From Bdellovibrionales bacterium (GTDB taxonomy: Bacteria; Bdellovibrionota; Bdellovibrionia; Bdellovibrionales; JAKFYE01): a DNA stretch of 64,000 nt. Below the pieces are notes generated by a model, which was not told the DNA's origin, did no database searches, and saw nothing but the letters and a program-made list of their open reading frames with translations. Of this stretch, positions 17,876 through 26,977 are shown one piece after another; within the stretch, counting starts at the first letter, position 1; each line of letters begins with the position of its first letter. Where the stretch lies: assembly GCA_021731045.1 (NCBI GenBank), contig JAKFYE010000003.1:1-64000 (forward strand). Reading direction: 5' to 3'. Position numbers and translations under genes: made by a program.

Positions 17876-19135
17876 ATGTCATTTAGCAAAAGTGTTCTCG
17901 CAAACGGAGTGAGGGTTGTAACAGAGTTTCACCCTCACTCAAACGCCGTTGCTACGGGGCTTTGGATCGAGACGGGCACGCGTGACGAACACGATCACGA
18001 AGCCGGGCTTTCCCACTTTCTTGAGCACATGGTTTTCAAAGGTACCAAAAAACGTAATGCTTATAAGATTGCACGCGAGCTAGAGGCCGTTGGTGGAGAT
18101 CTCAACGCGTTTACAACCCAAGAGTACACGTGTTTTCATGCGATGAGCCTCAAGGATGATTTTGGACTTCAAGTCGATGTGCTATGCGATTTAGTTAAAA
18201 ATGCAACCTTTGATAATGAAGAGCTCAAGCGTGAGAGAAGCGTTGTCATCCAAGAAATTTCAATGACTGTGGATCAACCTGAAGAATATCTTTTTGACGT
18301 GTTTTTTGACGAGATTTATGGAGAGCACAAACTGGGTCGGCCGATTTTAGGAACTGCAGACGTTGTCGGCAAATTTACTAAAAAAGATGTTTTGAATTAC
18401 TACAACCGTCGTTACGCTAATAAAAATATTATTGTCAGTTGTGCGGGCGGAATTGATCATGAAAAAGTTGTACAATTGGTCGATAAAGAACTTGGACACT
18501 TAAAGCGTCGCTTGGATATGCGCAAAAGAACAAAGCCTAAATTTATCCCTATACGTAAAGTTTTTCACCGCGATTCGGAACAGGTACAAATTCTCGTAGG
18601 CACTCCGGCCTCGCATTTTAAAAGCGAAGACCGTTTTGAAGGTTTTATTCTCAACTCCTTATTAGGGGGCGGAATGACCTCTAAACTCTACCAAACAATA
18701 AGAGAAAAACGTGGCTTAGCGTATTCAGTGTATTCACAATTAACTTCGTTCGTCGATGTGGGTGTTAGTACGGTGTATGCAGGTACCGAAGCTAAGAACG
18801 TAAAGACGGTGCTGAATTTGATTCTCCAAGAATTTGCACGACTTCGTAAGCGTAAGATTTCAGAAAGCGATTTGAGGTTATTCAAAACTCAAGTGCGTGG
18901 CGCAATTTTGTTAGGCGCTGATGACGTAGAAAATAGAATGAATTCATTGGGCGTAAATGAAATGATTTTTGCGGAATATAGATCCGTCGATCGAATTATC
19001 GAAGACATTGAAAAAGTGACGACGAAGAGTTTAAAGCATTATGTAGAAAAATATTTAAGTGAAAACACTCTCGCCATTCTTATTATGGGCGGCGTTGATG
19101 AAGTCAAAATGCAGGATTTTATAAATAAAATCTAG
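17876..19135 (+). CDS. M16-family zinc peptidase (processing-peptidase-like)
   Basis: Soluble 419 aa peptidase of the pitrilysin/MPP family. The inverted zinc motif H47-F-L-E50-H51 is intact, with the downstream ligand glutamate E127 in RSVVIQEI. The C-terminal half contains the GGGMTSKLYQTIREKRGLAYSVYS glycine/arginine-tyrosine region (about residues 263-286). There is no signal peptide, so a cytoplasmic role is likely. Its place right after pnp, as in many bacteria, and 10 bases before dut suggests one transcript. Confidence 0.93.
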   Translation: MSFSKSVLANGVRVVTEFHPHSNAVATGLWIETGTRDEHDHEAGLSHFLEHMVFKGTKKRNAYKIARELEAVGGDLNAFTTQEYTCFHAMSLKDDFGLQVDVLCDLVKNATFDNEELKRERSVVIQEISMTVDQPEEYLFDVFFDEIYGEHKLGRPILGTADVVGKFTKKDVLNYYNRRYANKNIIVSCAGGIDHEKVVQLVDKELGHLKRRLDMRKRTKPKFIPIRKVFHRDSEQVQILVGTPASHFKSEDRFEGFILNSLLGGGMTSKLYQTIREKRGLAYSVYSQLTSFVDVGVSTVYAGTEAKNVKTVLNLILQEFARLRKRKISESDLRLFKTQVRGAILLGADDVENRMNSLGVNEMIFAEYRSVDRIIEDIEKVTTKSLKHYVEKYLSENTLAILIMGGVDEVKMQDFINKI

Positions 19136-19145
19136 AGAGGTGTGC

Positions 19146-19592
19146 ATGAATAAAGTAAAAGTGAAAATTCTCAAACTTGAAAACTACAAAGGGGAATTGC
19201 CTCGCTATGAAAGCGCGCTTGCAAGTGGTTTTGATGTTCGAGCTCAGCTTGAAAAATCGGTTGTGTTAAAGCCTGGAGACCGTGCGCTGATTCCCACAGC
19301 TTTAAGTTTCGAAATTCCTCCAGGATACGAAATTCAGGCGCGTCCTCGTAGCGGATTTGCTATTAAAAAAGGTATTTCGCTTGCGAATACTCCCGGAACG
19401 ATCGATGCCGACTATCGCGGTGAAGTTAAAATCATTTTGATAAACCTGGGGCAAGAGCCGGTTGAAATTGCAGATCAAGAGCGTATCGCCCAATTTGTGT
19501 TATGTCCGGTGTTTCAAGCAGATTTTGAAAATGTATCAGAACTTACCAACACCGCTCGTGGAGCTGGTGGTTTTGGTAGCACGGGTCGATAG
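19146..19592 (+). CDS. dut: dUTP diphosphatase (dUTPase)
   Basis: Trimeric dUTPase hydrolysing dUTP to dUMP, keeping uracil out of DNA. In the 148 aa protein the motifs follow in order: SGFDVRA (28-34), ARPRSGFA (65-72), NTPGTIDADYRGE (81-93), ERIAQFVL (112-119) and the C-terminal RGAGGFGSTGR (138-148) that closes over the active site. ATG 19146 is preferred over GTG 19140 because GAGAGG is 7 bases upstream. Confidence 0.97.
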   Translation: MNKVKVKILKLENYKGELPRYESALASGFDVRAQLEKSVVLKPGDRALIPTALSFEIPPGYEIQARPRSGFAIKKGISLANTPGTIDADYRGEVKIILINLGQEPVEIADQERIAQFVLCPVFQADFENVSELTNTARGAGGFGSTGR

Positions 19593-19603
19593 TCGCGGCG
19601 TTA

Positions 19604-20236
19604 TTATTTTGCCGGTTTTTGCATTTCTTTTTCAAGAATATCAAGAGTTTCAGGCGTGACTTCTTGCTTGAGTTCTACTTTGTCACGAGACGAAATAATT
19701 ACGCCGGTCATCCAAGTTATTGCAAAGAGGGCGTAGATACTACCAAGAATTCGGAGTGCGAGTTTGCGTTCGACAGCAAAGTTTTCTACAAGGCCCACAG
19801 AACATAATAAACATGTAATCGCAAAGCCGATTAAATTAATCGGCGAGCCAATAAAGCTTAACATGCGTAACGCAATCATGGGAAGCGTAGCCAGCGCGAT
19901 CATAGTGTAGAGTCTGAGAAAGTCTGTCTGACGATTTAGATAAAACAAAATAAAATAATAAAATAAAGCCGCTCCTGCAAAGCCGATAAACAAAGCGGAT
20001 AGTGCTGATATAAAAGGCTGAAATATAATTGAAAGTAAGTTCCCCCGAATAAGCCCGGTACATAAACCGATCAGCGCTCCAAAAATTGCATGCAATGAAA
20101 TAATGGTGAGCCAATCCCATTCTGGGAGTCTTTTCATTCCTTCAATAGGCGCGCGAAAAAAATTCGGTAAAAAAAACGCAATTTCTCGAAGTTGTTCTTT
20201 GTACTTGGTCCAACTCAGGCTTTCAGTAGAATTCAT
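19604..20236 (-). CDS. Yip1-like multi-pass membrane protein
   Basis: A 210 aa integral membrane protein with about five hydrophobic segments. The pattern is that of the loose Yip1 family: FFLPNFFRAPIEGMKRLPEW before the first helix, FIGFAGAALFYYFILFYLNRQTDF, then LYTMIALATLPMIALRMLSF. A charged tail (residues about 185-210, KVELKQEVTPETLDILEKEMQ) faces one side. Function unknown. It is convergent with dut (11 base gap) and 18 bases downstream of the minus-strand beta-barrel gene, so the two are probably cotranscribed. Confidence 0.65.
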   Translation of the reverse strand: MNSTESLSWTKYKEQLREIAFFLPNFFRAPIEGMKRLPEWDWLTIISLHAIFGALIGLCTGLIRGNLLSIIFQPFISALSALFIGFAGAALFYYFILFYLNRQTDFLRLYTMIALATLPMIALRMLSFIGSPINLIGFAITCLLCSVGLVENFAVERKLALRILGSIYALFAITWMTGVIISSRDKVELKQEVTPETLDILEKEMQKPAK

Positions 20237-20254
20237 GTTATGATCTCAGCATCT

Positions 20255-21013
20255 CTAAAAGTGCCCGTCAAGTCTGAGTGTAATGTCAAAAGCCATTCGA
20301 TCCGGAGTTTCTTCAATAACGGCATTTCTTAGAGACGCATCCGCGCCTACGCTAAATCCTGTTGTGACATAAGTAAGCACGCCGGCTTGTACGACAGAAG
20401 CAGGCGTTTGAGCTTGTTGGTTGTAGGCGTCTTGTTTTGCATATTCTTTAATAGTTTTTTTAATCGTCTGGCCTGGATGATCAGGATCTGGAATGTCGAT
20501 TTCTCGAGAGACTTCTCCATTTTTTCCACTGTAGTTAATATTCATATATCGAGCCGCGATTCCTCCACCTATGCGATATGCCCAAGCCGAAGCCAAGCGA
20601 GATTGATAGAGGAGCTTCAGATCAAACTCTTTCATACCGATGTTGGCGTTTTCATAGCGAGAGTCACCGAAATTTCTAAAAGTGCCTTCAGCCAACCAAT
20701 TTTTTGAAAACAAATCAATTCCTAAACTCACTTGTATTCCTCTTTGAGAGGCAAAGGTGCTGTCACCATTCGGGTGATGAAGAGAAAAAGTGGAGTTCGT
20801 CAATCCTACACCCGTATGAATTTTAATGTTTTCAAAAGGATCTGTTTGCGGAGTGGTGTCGGCAATCTCACGGCGACTTAGCTTTTGAAGAAGCGTGTCG
20901 TAATCCATCCCTTCTTCTTCATCTTGATATTGGCTTTGAGCATTCGCGGTCGTTGCGCAAATTGAAAATGCAGAAAAAATAACAAACGAACAGGTCATTA
21001 AAAATTTTTTCAT
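20255..21013 (-). CDS. Predicted outer-membrane beta-barrel protein
   Basis: A 252 aa exported protein. A signal peptide is clear (MKKFLMTCSFVIFSAFSIC to TANAQS). After an acidic linker (QYQDEEEGMDYDTLLQKLSR) the rest alternates polar and aromatic/hydrophobic residues in barrel-like strands and ends with GHF, a typical outer-membrane C-terminal aromatic. One loop holds DIPDPDHPGQTIKKTIKEY. No recognised family; structural or adhesin roles are both possible. Confidence 0.7.
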   Translation of the reverse strand: MKKFLMTCSFVIFSAFSICATTANAQSQYQDEEEGMDYDTLLQKLSRREIADTTPQTDPFENIKIHTGVGLTNSTFSLHHPNGDSTFASQRGIQVSLGIDLFSKNWLAEGTFRNFGDSRYENANIGMKEFDLKLLYQSRLASAWAYRIGGGIAARYMNINYSGKNGEVSREIDIPDPDHPGQTIKKTIKEYAKQDAYNQQAQTPASVVQAGVLTYVTTGFSVGADASLRNAVIEETPDRMAFDITLRLDGHF

Positions 21014-21166
21014 ATTTTACACCTAGTTTATACGTCCAGTGCACGCGAGTTTCTTACTTAAAGTGTACCAAATAAGTCGTAATTCACGTGAATTGAAAAA
21101 TACGGACTATCAAAAAACTGGAGTTTTGAGACAATAAACTAAGTATTTAAATCAAGGGGGTTGGAC

Positions 21167-21595
21167 TTGAGTCCAGTTTGGATTTCGTGCTACTGCGCCT
21201 TTTGCAAATCGAGCCGTCGTGTCTACACGAAACGTCATGTTCGTGCAATGGACGTTCTTTATGCGTCAGCCCTCGGAATTTTAATGAGTCTTTTTTTCTG
21301 GCAAGAGATTGATTTTAAACTCATTCCTTTTTCTGTTAGCGTTTTAGGTCTTATGGAAGTTTCAATTCAAATCCGCTGGCGTATGAGCTTACCTTGCAAA
21401 AAATGTGGATTTGATCCACTCACGTATATTAAATCCCCATCAAAAGCAGCAGAGCAAGTGCGTATGCGGTTTGAGAAGCGCCTTGAGGATCCTAAAGTTT
21501 TCGATAAGCGATTACCAATGATGTCGTCACATAAAAGAGGGTATCGATTAGCGCCATCAAACACCAATGGACAGATACCCCAGAATAAAATATAA
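21167..21595 (+). CDS. Small membrane protein with two CxxC-type pairs
   Basis: Unrecognised 142 aa protein. The N terminus has CYCAFC, two hydrophobic segments follow (about residues 33-50 and 55-68), and LPCKKCGF comes right after the second. The two cysteine pairs flank a helical hairpin and could bind one zinc on the cytoplasmic side. The C-terminal part is basic and soluble. Start TTG 21167 is chosen because a GGGGG stretch lies 6 bases upstream; TTG 21161 is possible. The glycosyltransferase gene follows in the same direction. Confidence 0.6.
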   Translation: MSPVWISCYCAFCKSSRRVYTKRHVRAMDVLYASALGILMSLFFWQEIDFKLIPFSVSVLGLMEVSIQIRWRMSLPCKKCGFDPLTYIKSPSKAAEQVRMRFEKRLEDPKVFDKRLPMMSSHKRGYRLAPSNTNGQIPQNKI

Positions 21596-21624
21596 AATAG
21601 TTTCATGAACAGAGAGACAGCTTG

Positions 21625-22320
21625 ATGAAAACATTAGTTATAATTCCTACGTATAATGAAAAAGATAATATCGCGGCTATCATTCCCGAAATTGCAGGCT
21701 TACAGTTGGGCGTCGACATTTTAGTGGTCGATGATAACTCACCTGACAAAACGGCAGATGTAGTAAGAAGTTTGCAAAAAACATTTTCTAACGTGCACCT
21801 TTTAGTGCGCGAGAAAAAAAATGGTTTAGGACGAGCCTATATTGCTGGTTTCCAATGGGGACTCAAAGAAGGATATTCAATTTTAGTAGAAATGGATGCT
21901 GATTTCTCACATCGTCCGGCCGATTTGAAAACACTTATCGAAGGTTGCATGAAGAATGATTTTGCAGTCGGTTCTCGTTACGTAAAGGGCGGTGCGGTGG
22001 TGAACTGGGGGCTTGGTCGGCGCGTGATTTCTCGCGGTGGAGGGTTTTACTCCCGTATGATTTTAGGTTATCCTTTAAATGATTGGACTGGCGGTTTCAA
22101 TGCTTGGTCTCGAAAAACTTTAGAAGGTATTGATTTGTCTTCGGTCGAATCTAACGGATATAGTTTTCAAATTGAACTTAAGTATCGAGCTCTGAGTCGT
22201 AAGTTTAAGGGCATCGAAGTGCCAATTATTTTTGAAGAACGGCGAGAAGGTCAGAGTAAAATGTCCTCAAAAATTGTATGGGAGGCTCTCTTCCGTGTTT
22301 GGAAGATGCGTTTTAGCTAG
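21625..22320 (+). CDS. Polyprenol-phosphate mannosyl/glucosyltransferase, DPM1-like (GT2)
   Basis: A 231 aa GT-A glycosyltransferase of the dolichol-phosphate mannose synthase type, which loads a sugar from its nucleotide onto polyprenol phosphate. Motifs: VIIPTYNEKDNI at the N terminus, VVDDNSPD, the metal-binding D91-A-D93 followed by FSHRP, and GSRYVKGG. The late QIELKYRA segment is also typical. There is no C-terminal membrane domain, as in the short DPM1-type. Its 3' end overlaps the next gene by 26 bases. Confidence 0.9.
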   Translation: MKTLVIIPTYNEKDNIAAIIPEIAGLQLGVDILVVDDNSPDKTADVVRSLQKTFSNVHLLVREKKNGLGRAYIAGFQWGLKEGYSILVEMDADFSHRPADLKTLIEGCMKNDFAVGSRYVKGGAVVNWGLGRRVISRGGGFYSRMILGYPLNDWTGGFNAWSRKTLEGIDLSSVESNGYSFQIELKYRALSRKFKGIEVPIIFEERREGQSKMSSKIVWEALFRVWKMRFS

Positions 22321-23188
22321 TATTTTTTTTGTCGTATCTTTTGCCAATGCCGCTCAACATGTTCGTGTTGTTACGGATGGGGCGATCGTCTATCGCAACG
22401 CTAACTTTGACGCCAAAGTTATAGGGTATTTTCGCGCGGGCCAACAGGTTGCTATATCGGACAAGAAATTCGAAAACATTTTTTATCGTGTGCGATTTAA
22501 GCAAGGAGTCATTGGTTACATCGCAGATGTTGACGTACATGTAGAAACTCCGGCGTCCGATAAATCTTCATCTAAAGGTTCAGATAAAAAGTCGGAGAAA
22601 GACGCTGATCAAACCAATGATCAAAATACAGATAAGTCTGAAGAAAAAACAAACTCCGATCAAAAACGTAAGCGACCTCAGCGCCCTAAACCTATGTTGG
22701 CAAAAACATATTTGGGTTTAATGGGCGGTTACACAAATTATTCCGAAATCATAAATAAAACTGAATATAAAGACAGTATTATCACGTACGGTGGTAAATT
22801 CACTTTTCCATTTGATGCGTCTTTTTTTGTAGATGTGAATTTAGCGGGAACGTTGGGCTCACCACAGTTTTACAAACAACTCAGTTCAATCGAGCCCAAA
22901 GGTTATATATTTTTATTATCAGGAGTGCTGAATTATCCAATATTTGATTTTGAAAATCGTCGCGGTGTTGTTTATATGGGTGGTGGTCCCCTGGTTGTAA
23001 TGTCGAGCTACGTTATTGAAGTTAGTAATTCAAAGTTGGATTTAACTGAAGTGCGAATGGGTGGTGTGTTTAATCTCGGGATAGCTTTTGATCTCGGAAA
23101 AGCATTATTTAAACTTGAACCTAAGTTTTATATCGAAAAATCGTCTTACAATTCCTATGATATCTCCGTACAAATGCCTCTAAACTAG
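22295..23188 (+). CDS. Exported protein with SH3-like domain and beta-barrel
   Basis: A 297 aa protein. GTG 22295 is chosen because GGGAGG lies upstream and the resulting N terminus is a clean signal peptide (FGRCVLASIFFVVSFANA). Residues about 22-85 resemble a bacterial SH3 domain (VVTDGAIVYRNANFDAKVIGYF). A Lys/Asp/Ser-rich linker (about 88-132) follows, then beta strands of a probable outer-membrane barrel (about 135-297). The architecture suggests an outer-membrane protein whose SH3 domain contacts peptidoglycan; this is inference. Confidence 0.68.
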   Translation: MFGRCVLASIFFVVSFANAAQHVRVVTDGAIVYRNANFDAKVIGYFRAGQQVAISDKKFENIFYRVRFKQGVIGYIADVDVHVETPASDKSSSKGSDKKSEKDADQTNDQNTDKSEEKTNSDQKRKRPQRPKPMLAKTYLGLMGGYTNYSEIINKTEYKDSIITYGGKFTFPFDASFFVDVNLAGTLGSPQFYKQLSSIEPKGYIFLLSGVLNYPIFDFENRRGVVYMGGGPLVVMSSYVIEVSNSKLDLTEVRMGGVFNLGIAFDLGKALFKLEPKFYIEKSSYNSYDISVQMPLN

Positions 23189-23253
23189 CTACCTTTGCGC
23201 TCGTAGCATTTCCAGCTTCAACTTAAATTGACAACTCCATTCGCATGTCAGAC

Positions 23254-23316
23254 AAATAGGTGCCTACCACCTTTTGTGGATGCGACGCATCCACAAAAGG
23301 TGGTAGGCACCTATTT
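23254..23316. repeat. 63 nt perfect palindrome upstream of mutL
   Basis: Arms 23254-23284 and 23286-23316 are perfectly complementary over 31 bases around a single central A. A possible promoter element TTGACA (23228-23233) lies just before it. The mutL ATG is 24 bases after it. Confidence 0.9.
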
Positions 23317-23339
23317 GGGAGCTCAGATTGGGAAGTCGC

Positions 23340-25136
23340 ATGATTCAGAAATTGCCAGCACAGGTTGTAGATCAAATTGCGGCCGGAGAGGTTCTTGAAC
23401 GTCCGGCAAATCTTGTAAAAGAACTGATAGAAAATAGCTTAGATGCTGGAGCCACAGAGTTAGAAATCTACGTGGCCCAAGGTGGGCGCTCTTTACTCGT
23501 TAAAGATAATGGGTCTGGAATAACACAAGAAGATTTACCGTTAGCTTTTGAAAGACATGCGACAAGTAAAATTACAAAAGCTTCTGACTTATGGCAATTA
23601 CACTCATTTGGATTTCGCGGAGAAGCCCTTGCAAGTAGCGCAGCTGTAAGTCAGTTAACTATCACCACGCGTACAAAAGAGTCTTCATCTGCATTTAGGC
23701 AAAGCTCAGAATTTGGAACACTCGGAGACATTCATCCTGTCGGTGGTGATGTCGGAACAACTGTCGAAGTGGCCCGACTTTTTGAAAATGTGCCGGCGCG
23801 ACTTAAGTTTTTAAAAACAGATTCCTCTGAAATTTCTCAAATAAAAAAAACAATAAAAGCTCTTGCGCTTTCAAATCCGTTAGTCACCTTTCGCGTTTAT
23901 ATAGAAAATCAGTTGTTGCTTCATTGGCCAGCGACAACATGGATAAAGCGCATTGAAGATGTTTTAATAAAAAAAGATATGTTGAGTGGACAAAACGAAG
24001 GTTCGTCCTATGCCGCTCAATGTTTTTTTACGAGCCCAAGTGATATCGAAAAAACCTCACAAAACATGTGGTTCTTTGTCAACAAACGTTGGATTCAAGA
24101 TCGCTCGTTACAAGCCGCTATTATGGAAGCTTATCGCAATTTACTTATGCATGGTGAGTATCCTTCCGCGGTCGTTTTTTTGGACGTCCCAACAGAGGAC
24201 GTAGATGTCAATGTTAGCCCTACAAAATCTCAAGTTAAATTTAGCGATCCACGTGCGGTGTTTCGATTGGTACACTATGGAATTCGTAATGAATTGGAAA
24301 AAGCACCCTGGTTGAAATCCGTACTGACGGAGACATTACAACCCCAATTAACCCCGACAGGCGAAGTGACAATTCAAAATTTTGCCGAACAAAATTATTT
24401 CCCATCGTCTGAGCTTGAACGTACCCAATTTCAAACTAAAACTTTTAAACAAACATTGGAAAGTCTCGCGCCCTATAAAACAGAGGCCGTCACGCAAACT
24501 TCTGAGCGTCAAATTCGCACAAACGAAAAGCCATTAGAAATAAAACCTCTATGGAGCGCGCTGCAAGTTTTAGGGCAAACAAACCTTACGTATATTGTCG
24601 CCCAGTCCTCGCGTGGCGTGATGTTTATTGATCAACATGCGGCTCATGAGCGGATTAACTTTGAACGGTTGATGAAGTCTTGGAAGACCAAGAGTATGCT
24701 TGAATCACAATCGTTTTTAATCCCGTTATCGTTAAAAATGGAAACCTCTCAGATCGAAGCACTGATCAATTATGAGCCCCAGTTGCAAAAGATGGGAATT
24801 TCTATCGAACAGGGTGGGCCAGAAATGCTTTATGTTCTGTCGTGCCCAGCGATTCTTAAAGAGGACGCCCTGGCCAAAGCTTTAGAAAAACTGGCTCATG
24901 AAATTCAAGAAAACGGCGATTCTATGGCTATTGAGAAAAAGTTGGGAGACATTTTTGCTACTATGGCCTGTCACTCGTCAGTTCGTGCGGGACAATCGCT
25001 CAGCACCGAAGAGATGCAATCGTTACTCGTACAAATGGATGAGTTTCCGCTATCCAGTTTCTGCCCACATGGTCGACCGGTCTTTGTTGAATATAGTTTT
25101 CGCGAGCTTGATACTGAGTTTGGACGCATTGTATGA
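23340..25136 (+). CDS. mutL: DNA mismatch repair protein MutL with endonuclease motif
   Basis: MutL couples mismatch recognition to strand removal. The 598 aa protein has the GHKL ATPase motifs ELIENSLDAGA, DNGSG and GFRGEAL. The C-terminal domain contains DQHAAHERINFE, matching the DQHA(x)2E(x)4E nicking-endonuclease motif, and the CPHGRP metal-site motif near the end. It should therefore be a MutH-independent, self-nicking MutL. ATG 23340 is preferred over TTG 23328 because GGGA lies directly upstream. It overlaps miaA by ATGA. Confidence 0.96.
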   Translation: MIQKLPAQVVDQIAAGEVLERPANLVKELIENSLDAGATELEIYVAQGGRSLLVKDNGSGITQEDLPLAFERHATSKITKASDLWQLHSFGFRGEALASSAAVSQLTITTRTKESSSAFRQSSEFGTLGDIHPVGGDVGTTVEVARLFENVPARLKFLKTDSSEISQIKKTIKALALSNPLVTFRVYIENQLLLHWPATTWIKRIEDVLIKKDMLSGQNEGSSYAAQCFFTSPSDIEKTSQNMWFFVNKRWIQDRSLQAAIMEAYRNLLMHGEYPSAVVFLDVPTEDVDVNVSPTKSQVKFSDPRAVFRLVHYGIRNELEKAPWLKSVLTETLQPQLTPTGEVTIQNFAEQNYFPSSELERTQFQTKTFKQTLESLAPYKTEAVTQTSERQIRTNEKPLEIKPLWSALQVLGQTNLTYIVAQSSRGVMFIDQHAAHERINFERLMKSWKTKSMLESQSFLIPLSLKMETSQIEALINYEPQLQKMGISIEQGGPEMLYVLSCPAILKEDALAKALEKLAHEIQENGDSMAIEKKLGDIFATMACHSSVRAGQSLSTEEMQSLLVQMDEFPLSSFCPHGRPVFVEYSFRELDTEFGRIV

Positions 25137-26095
25137 AATTGGTTTTTGTGGTGGGTCCCACCGCAAGTGGTAAATCGCAATTTGCGCTGGAAGCTGCAAG
25201 TCGTTTAACCAATCAAGGCATCAAATCTGAAATTATGAATTGTGATAGCCTTCAAGTCTATCGAGCGTTAGATATCGGGACCGCCAAACCTACGCCAACT
25301 GAAATGTCTCGTGTCCCTCATCATCTTTTTGATTTTATATCAGCACCATCTACGTTAACGGCCGGAGAGTATCGCCAATTGGCTTTAGACAAAATTAAAG
25401 AATGTGCCGAGCGGCAAACACAATTAATTTTTGTTGTCGGGGGCAGTGGATTTTATTTTCATGCTTTGGAATATGGAATGTTTGATTTAGGCAAAGCCTC
25501 AGCAAGCATTCACATGGAAGTTCAAAAACAAGCTCAAGAAAATTTAGAGACTTTGTTTCGAGAGTTACATTCTGTAGACCCTGTTTATGCGCAAAAAATA
25601 GGATCGAAAGATTCGTATCGAATTCAACGAGCGGTCGAGTTGATTCGAACATACGGCGATTCTCCGACGATGATACGTTCGCGTTTTCAAAAAAAATCTT
25701 TGGAATATTCGGTGGTGAAGCTGGGGTTTACAAGACAAAGGTCAGAGCTAAAGGTGTTAATCAAAGAAAGAACGCAAAAAATGTTAGCGACGGGGTTGAT
25801 CAACGAAGTTCGTAGTTTGTTGGATCAAGGGCTGGAATCTTGGCCCCCGCTCACAAGCGTAGGGTATAAAGAAACCGTCTCGTTTTTGAAAAACGACATA
25901 AATGAAACAGAATTATTAGAATCTATTGTTCAAAACACAATGAAACTCGCAAAAAAACAAATGACGTGGTTCAAGCGCGATAAAGAAATCAAATGGTTTG
26001 ATTCTGAGTCGGAGCGCGCTCGATTTTTCGATGTACTTAAGGAAGAGTTAACACGTCTTGACGCAAAAGCGCATACGGATAATAATAAACTATGA
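25133..26095 (+). CDS. miaA: tRNA dimethylallyltransferase MiaA
   Basis: MiaA adds the dimethylallyl group to A37 of tRNAs that read UNN codons, including the tRNA-Leu(CAA) in this window (A37 present). P-loop GPTASGKS is at residues 8-15; MNCDSLQVYRALDIGTAKPT, HHLFDF and VGGSGFYFHAL follow, and the late LTSVGYKE is conserved. Length 320 aa is normal. ATGA overlaps on both sides tie it to mutL and yicC. Confidence 0.96.
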   Translation: MKLVFVVGPTASGKSQFALEAASRLTNQGIKSEIMNCDSLQVYRALDIGTAKPTPTEMSRVPHHLFDFISAPSTLTAGEYRQLALDKIKECAERQTQLIFVVGGSGFYFHALEYGMFDLGKASASIHMEVQKQAQENLETLFRELHSVDPVYAQKIGSKDSYRIQRAVELIRTYGDSPTMIRSRFQKKSLEYSVVKLGFTRQRSELKVLIKERTQKMLATGLINEVRSLLDQGLESWPPLTSVGYKETVSFLKNDINETELLESIVQNTMKLAKKQMTWFKRDKEIKWFDSESERARFFDVLKEELTRLDAKAHTDNNKL

Positions 26096-26970
26096 AAAGC
26101 ATGACCGGCTTTGGCGTTAGCCAAAAAAAAAATAAAAATGTCACGATAGACGTTTCCATTCGTGCGGTGAATGGTCGGTTTTTTGATGCCAAAATTCATT
26201 TGCCCTCTGAGTACCAACAATTTGAAAAAGACATTCGAGAATGTGTTGTAAAACAAATACAACGCGGAAGCGTTTCGATTGTCGTCAGTCGTAAACGTGC
26301 CACGCTGACGAGCGAAAAAAATATTGTAACCAATCTTGCTGTTGCAAAAAAGTATGTTTCAGAAATGCGAAAGCTTGCAAAAACGATAAAAATAAAAGGT
26401 GAGCCAACTCTAGAAATGCTTTCACGTTTGTCAGATATATTTGTAGTCGAAGAATCTGCGGCGGTGGTTGTTGGAGACGAAAAAGAAATTGTACTTAAAG
26501 CCGTTCACGAAGCCATAGCGAGGCTGGAGAGCGAACGTCTTCGAGAAGGTGAGAGTTTGAAACGCACGCTTCAAGAGCGTGTGGCTCTTCTCGAAAGTTT
26601 AAGACAAAAAATTTATGATTCCCGAGATGAAGCCAATCAGGCGCTTAAAGCCAAGTTAGAAAAACGAGCGGAAGAGCTAAAACTTAAAACTTTTGATTCT
26701 CAAAGATTGTCAGATGAAATCGTTTGGCTTCTTGATAAGAGCGATATTGACGAAGAGCTTACTCGACTCAAAGAACATCTTTATCATTTTACAAGTTTAA
26801 TGAAGTTGCCTGAAAGCCAAGGTAAAAAGATGGATTTTTATACACAAGAACTGTTGCGTGAAGTGAATACGATTGGCTCAAAGGCGAATCACGGAAAGAT
26901 CACGCAATCGGTGATCGAGGCAAAAAATTTGATTGAACAGATTAAAGAGCAAGTACAAAACATCGAGTGA
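26092..26970 (+). CDS. YicC-family endoribonuclease
   Basis: A 292 aa protein of the YicC family, hexameric RNases reported to cleave structured RNA. The N-terminal signature MKSMTGFG is present, with SVRAVNGRFFD-like IRAVNGRFFDAKI soon after and the C-terminal GKKMDFYTQELLREVNTIGSKAN (residues about 243-265). The middle is a long helical region. It overlaps miaA by four bases and is followed by gmk after 7 bases, the widespread yicC-gmk-rpoZ order. Confidence 0.94.
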   Translation: MKSMTGFGVSQKKNKNVTIDVSIRAVNGRFFDAKIHLPSEYQQFEKDIRECVVKQIQRGSVSIVVSRKRATLTSEKNIVTNLAVAKKYVSEMRKLAKTIKIKGEPTLEMLSRLSDIFVVEESAAVVVGDEKEIVLKAVHEAIARLESERLREGESLKRTLQERVALLESLRQKIYDSRDEANQALKAKLEKRAEELKLKTFDSQRLSDEIVWLLDKSDIDEELTRLKEHLYHFTSLMKLPESQGKKMDFYTQELLREVNTIGSKANHGKITQSVIEAKNLIEQIKEQVQNIE

Positions 26971-26977
26971 GGATGAC

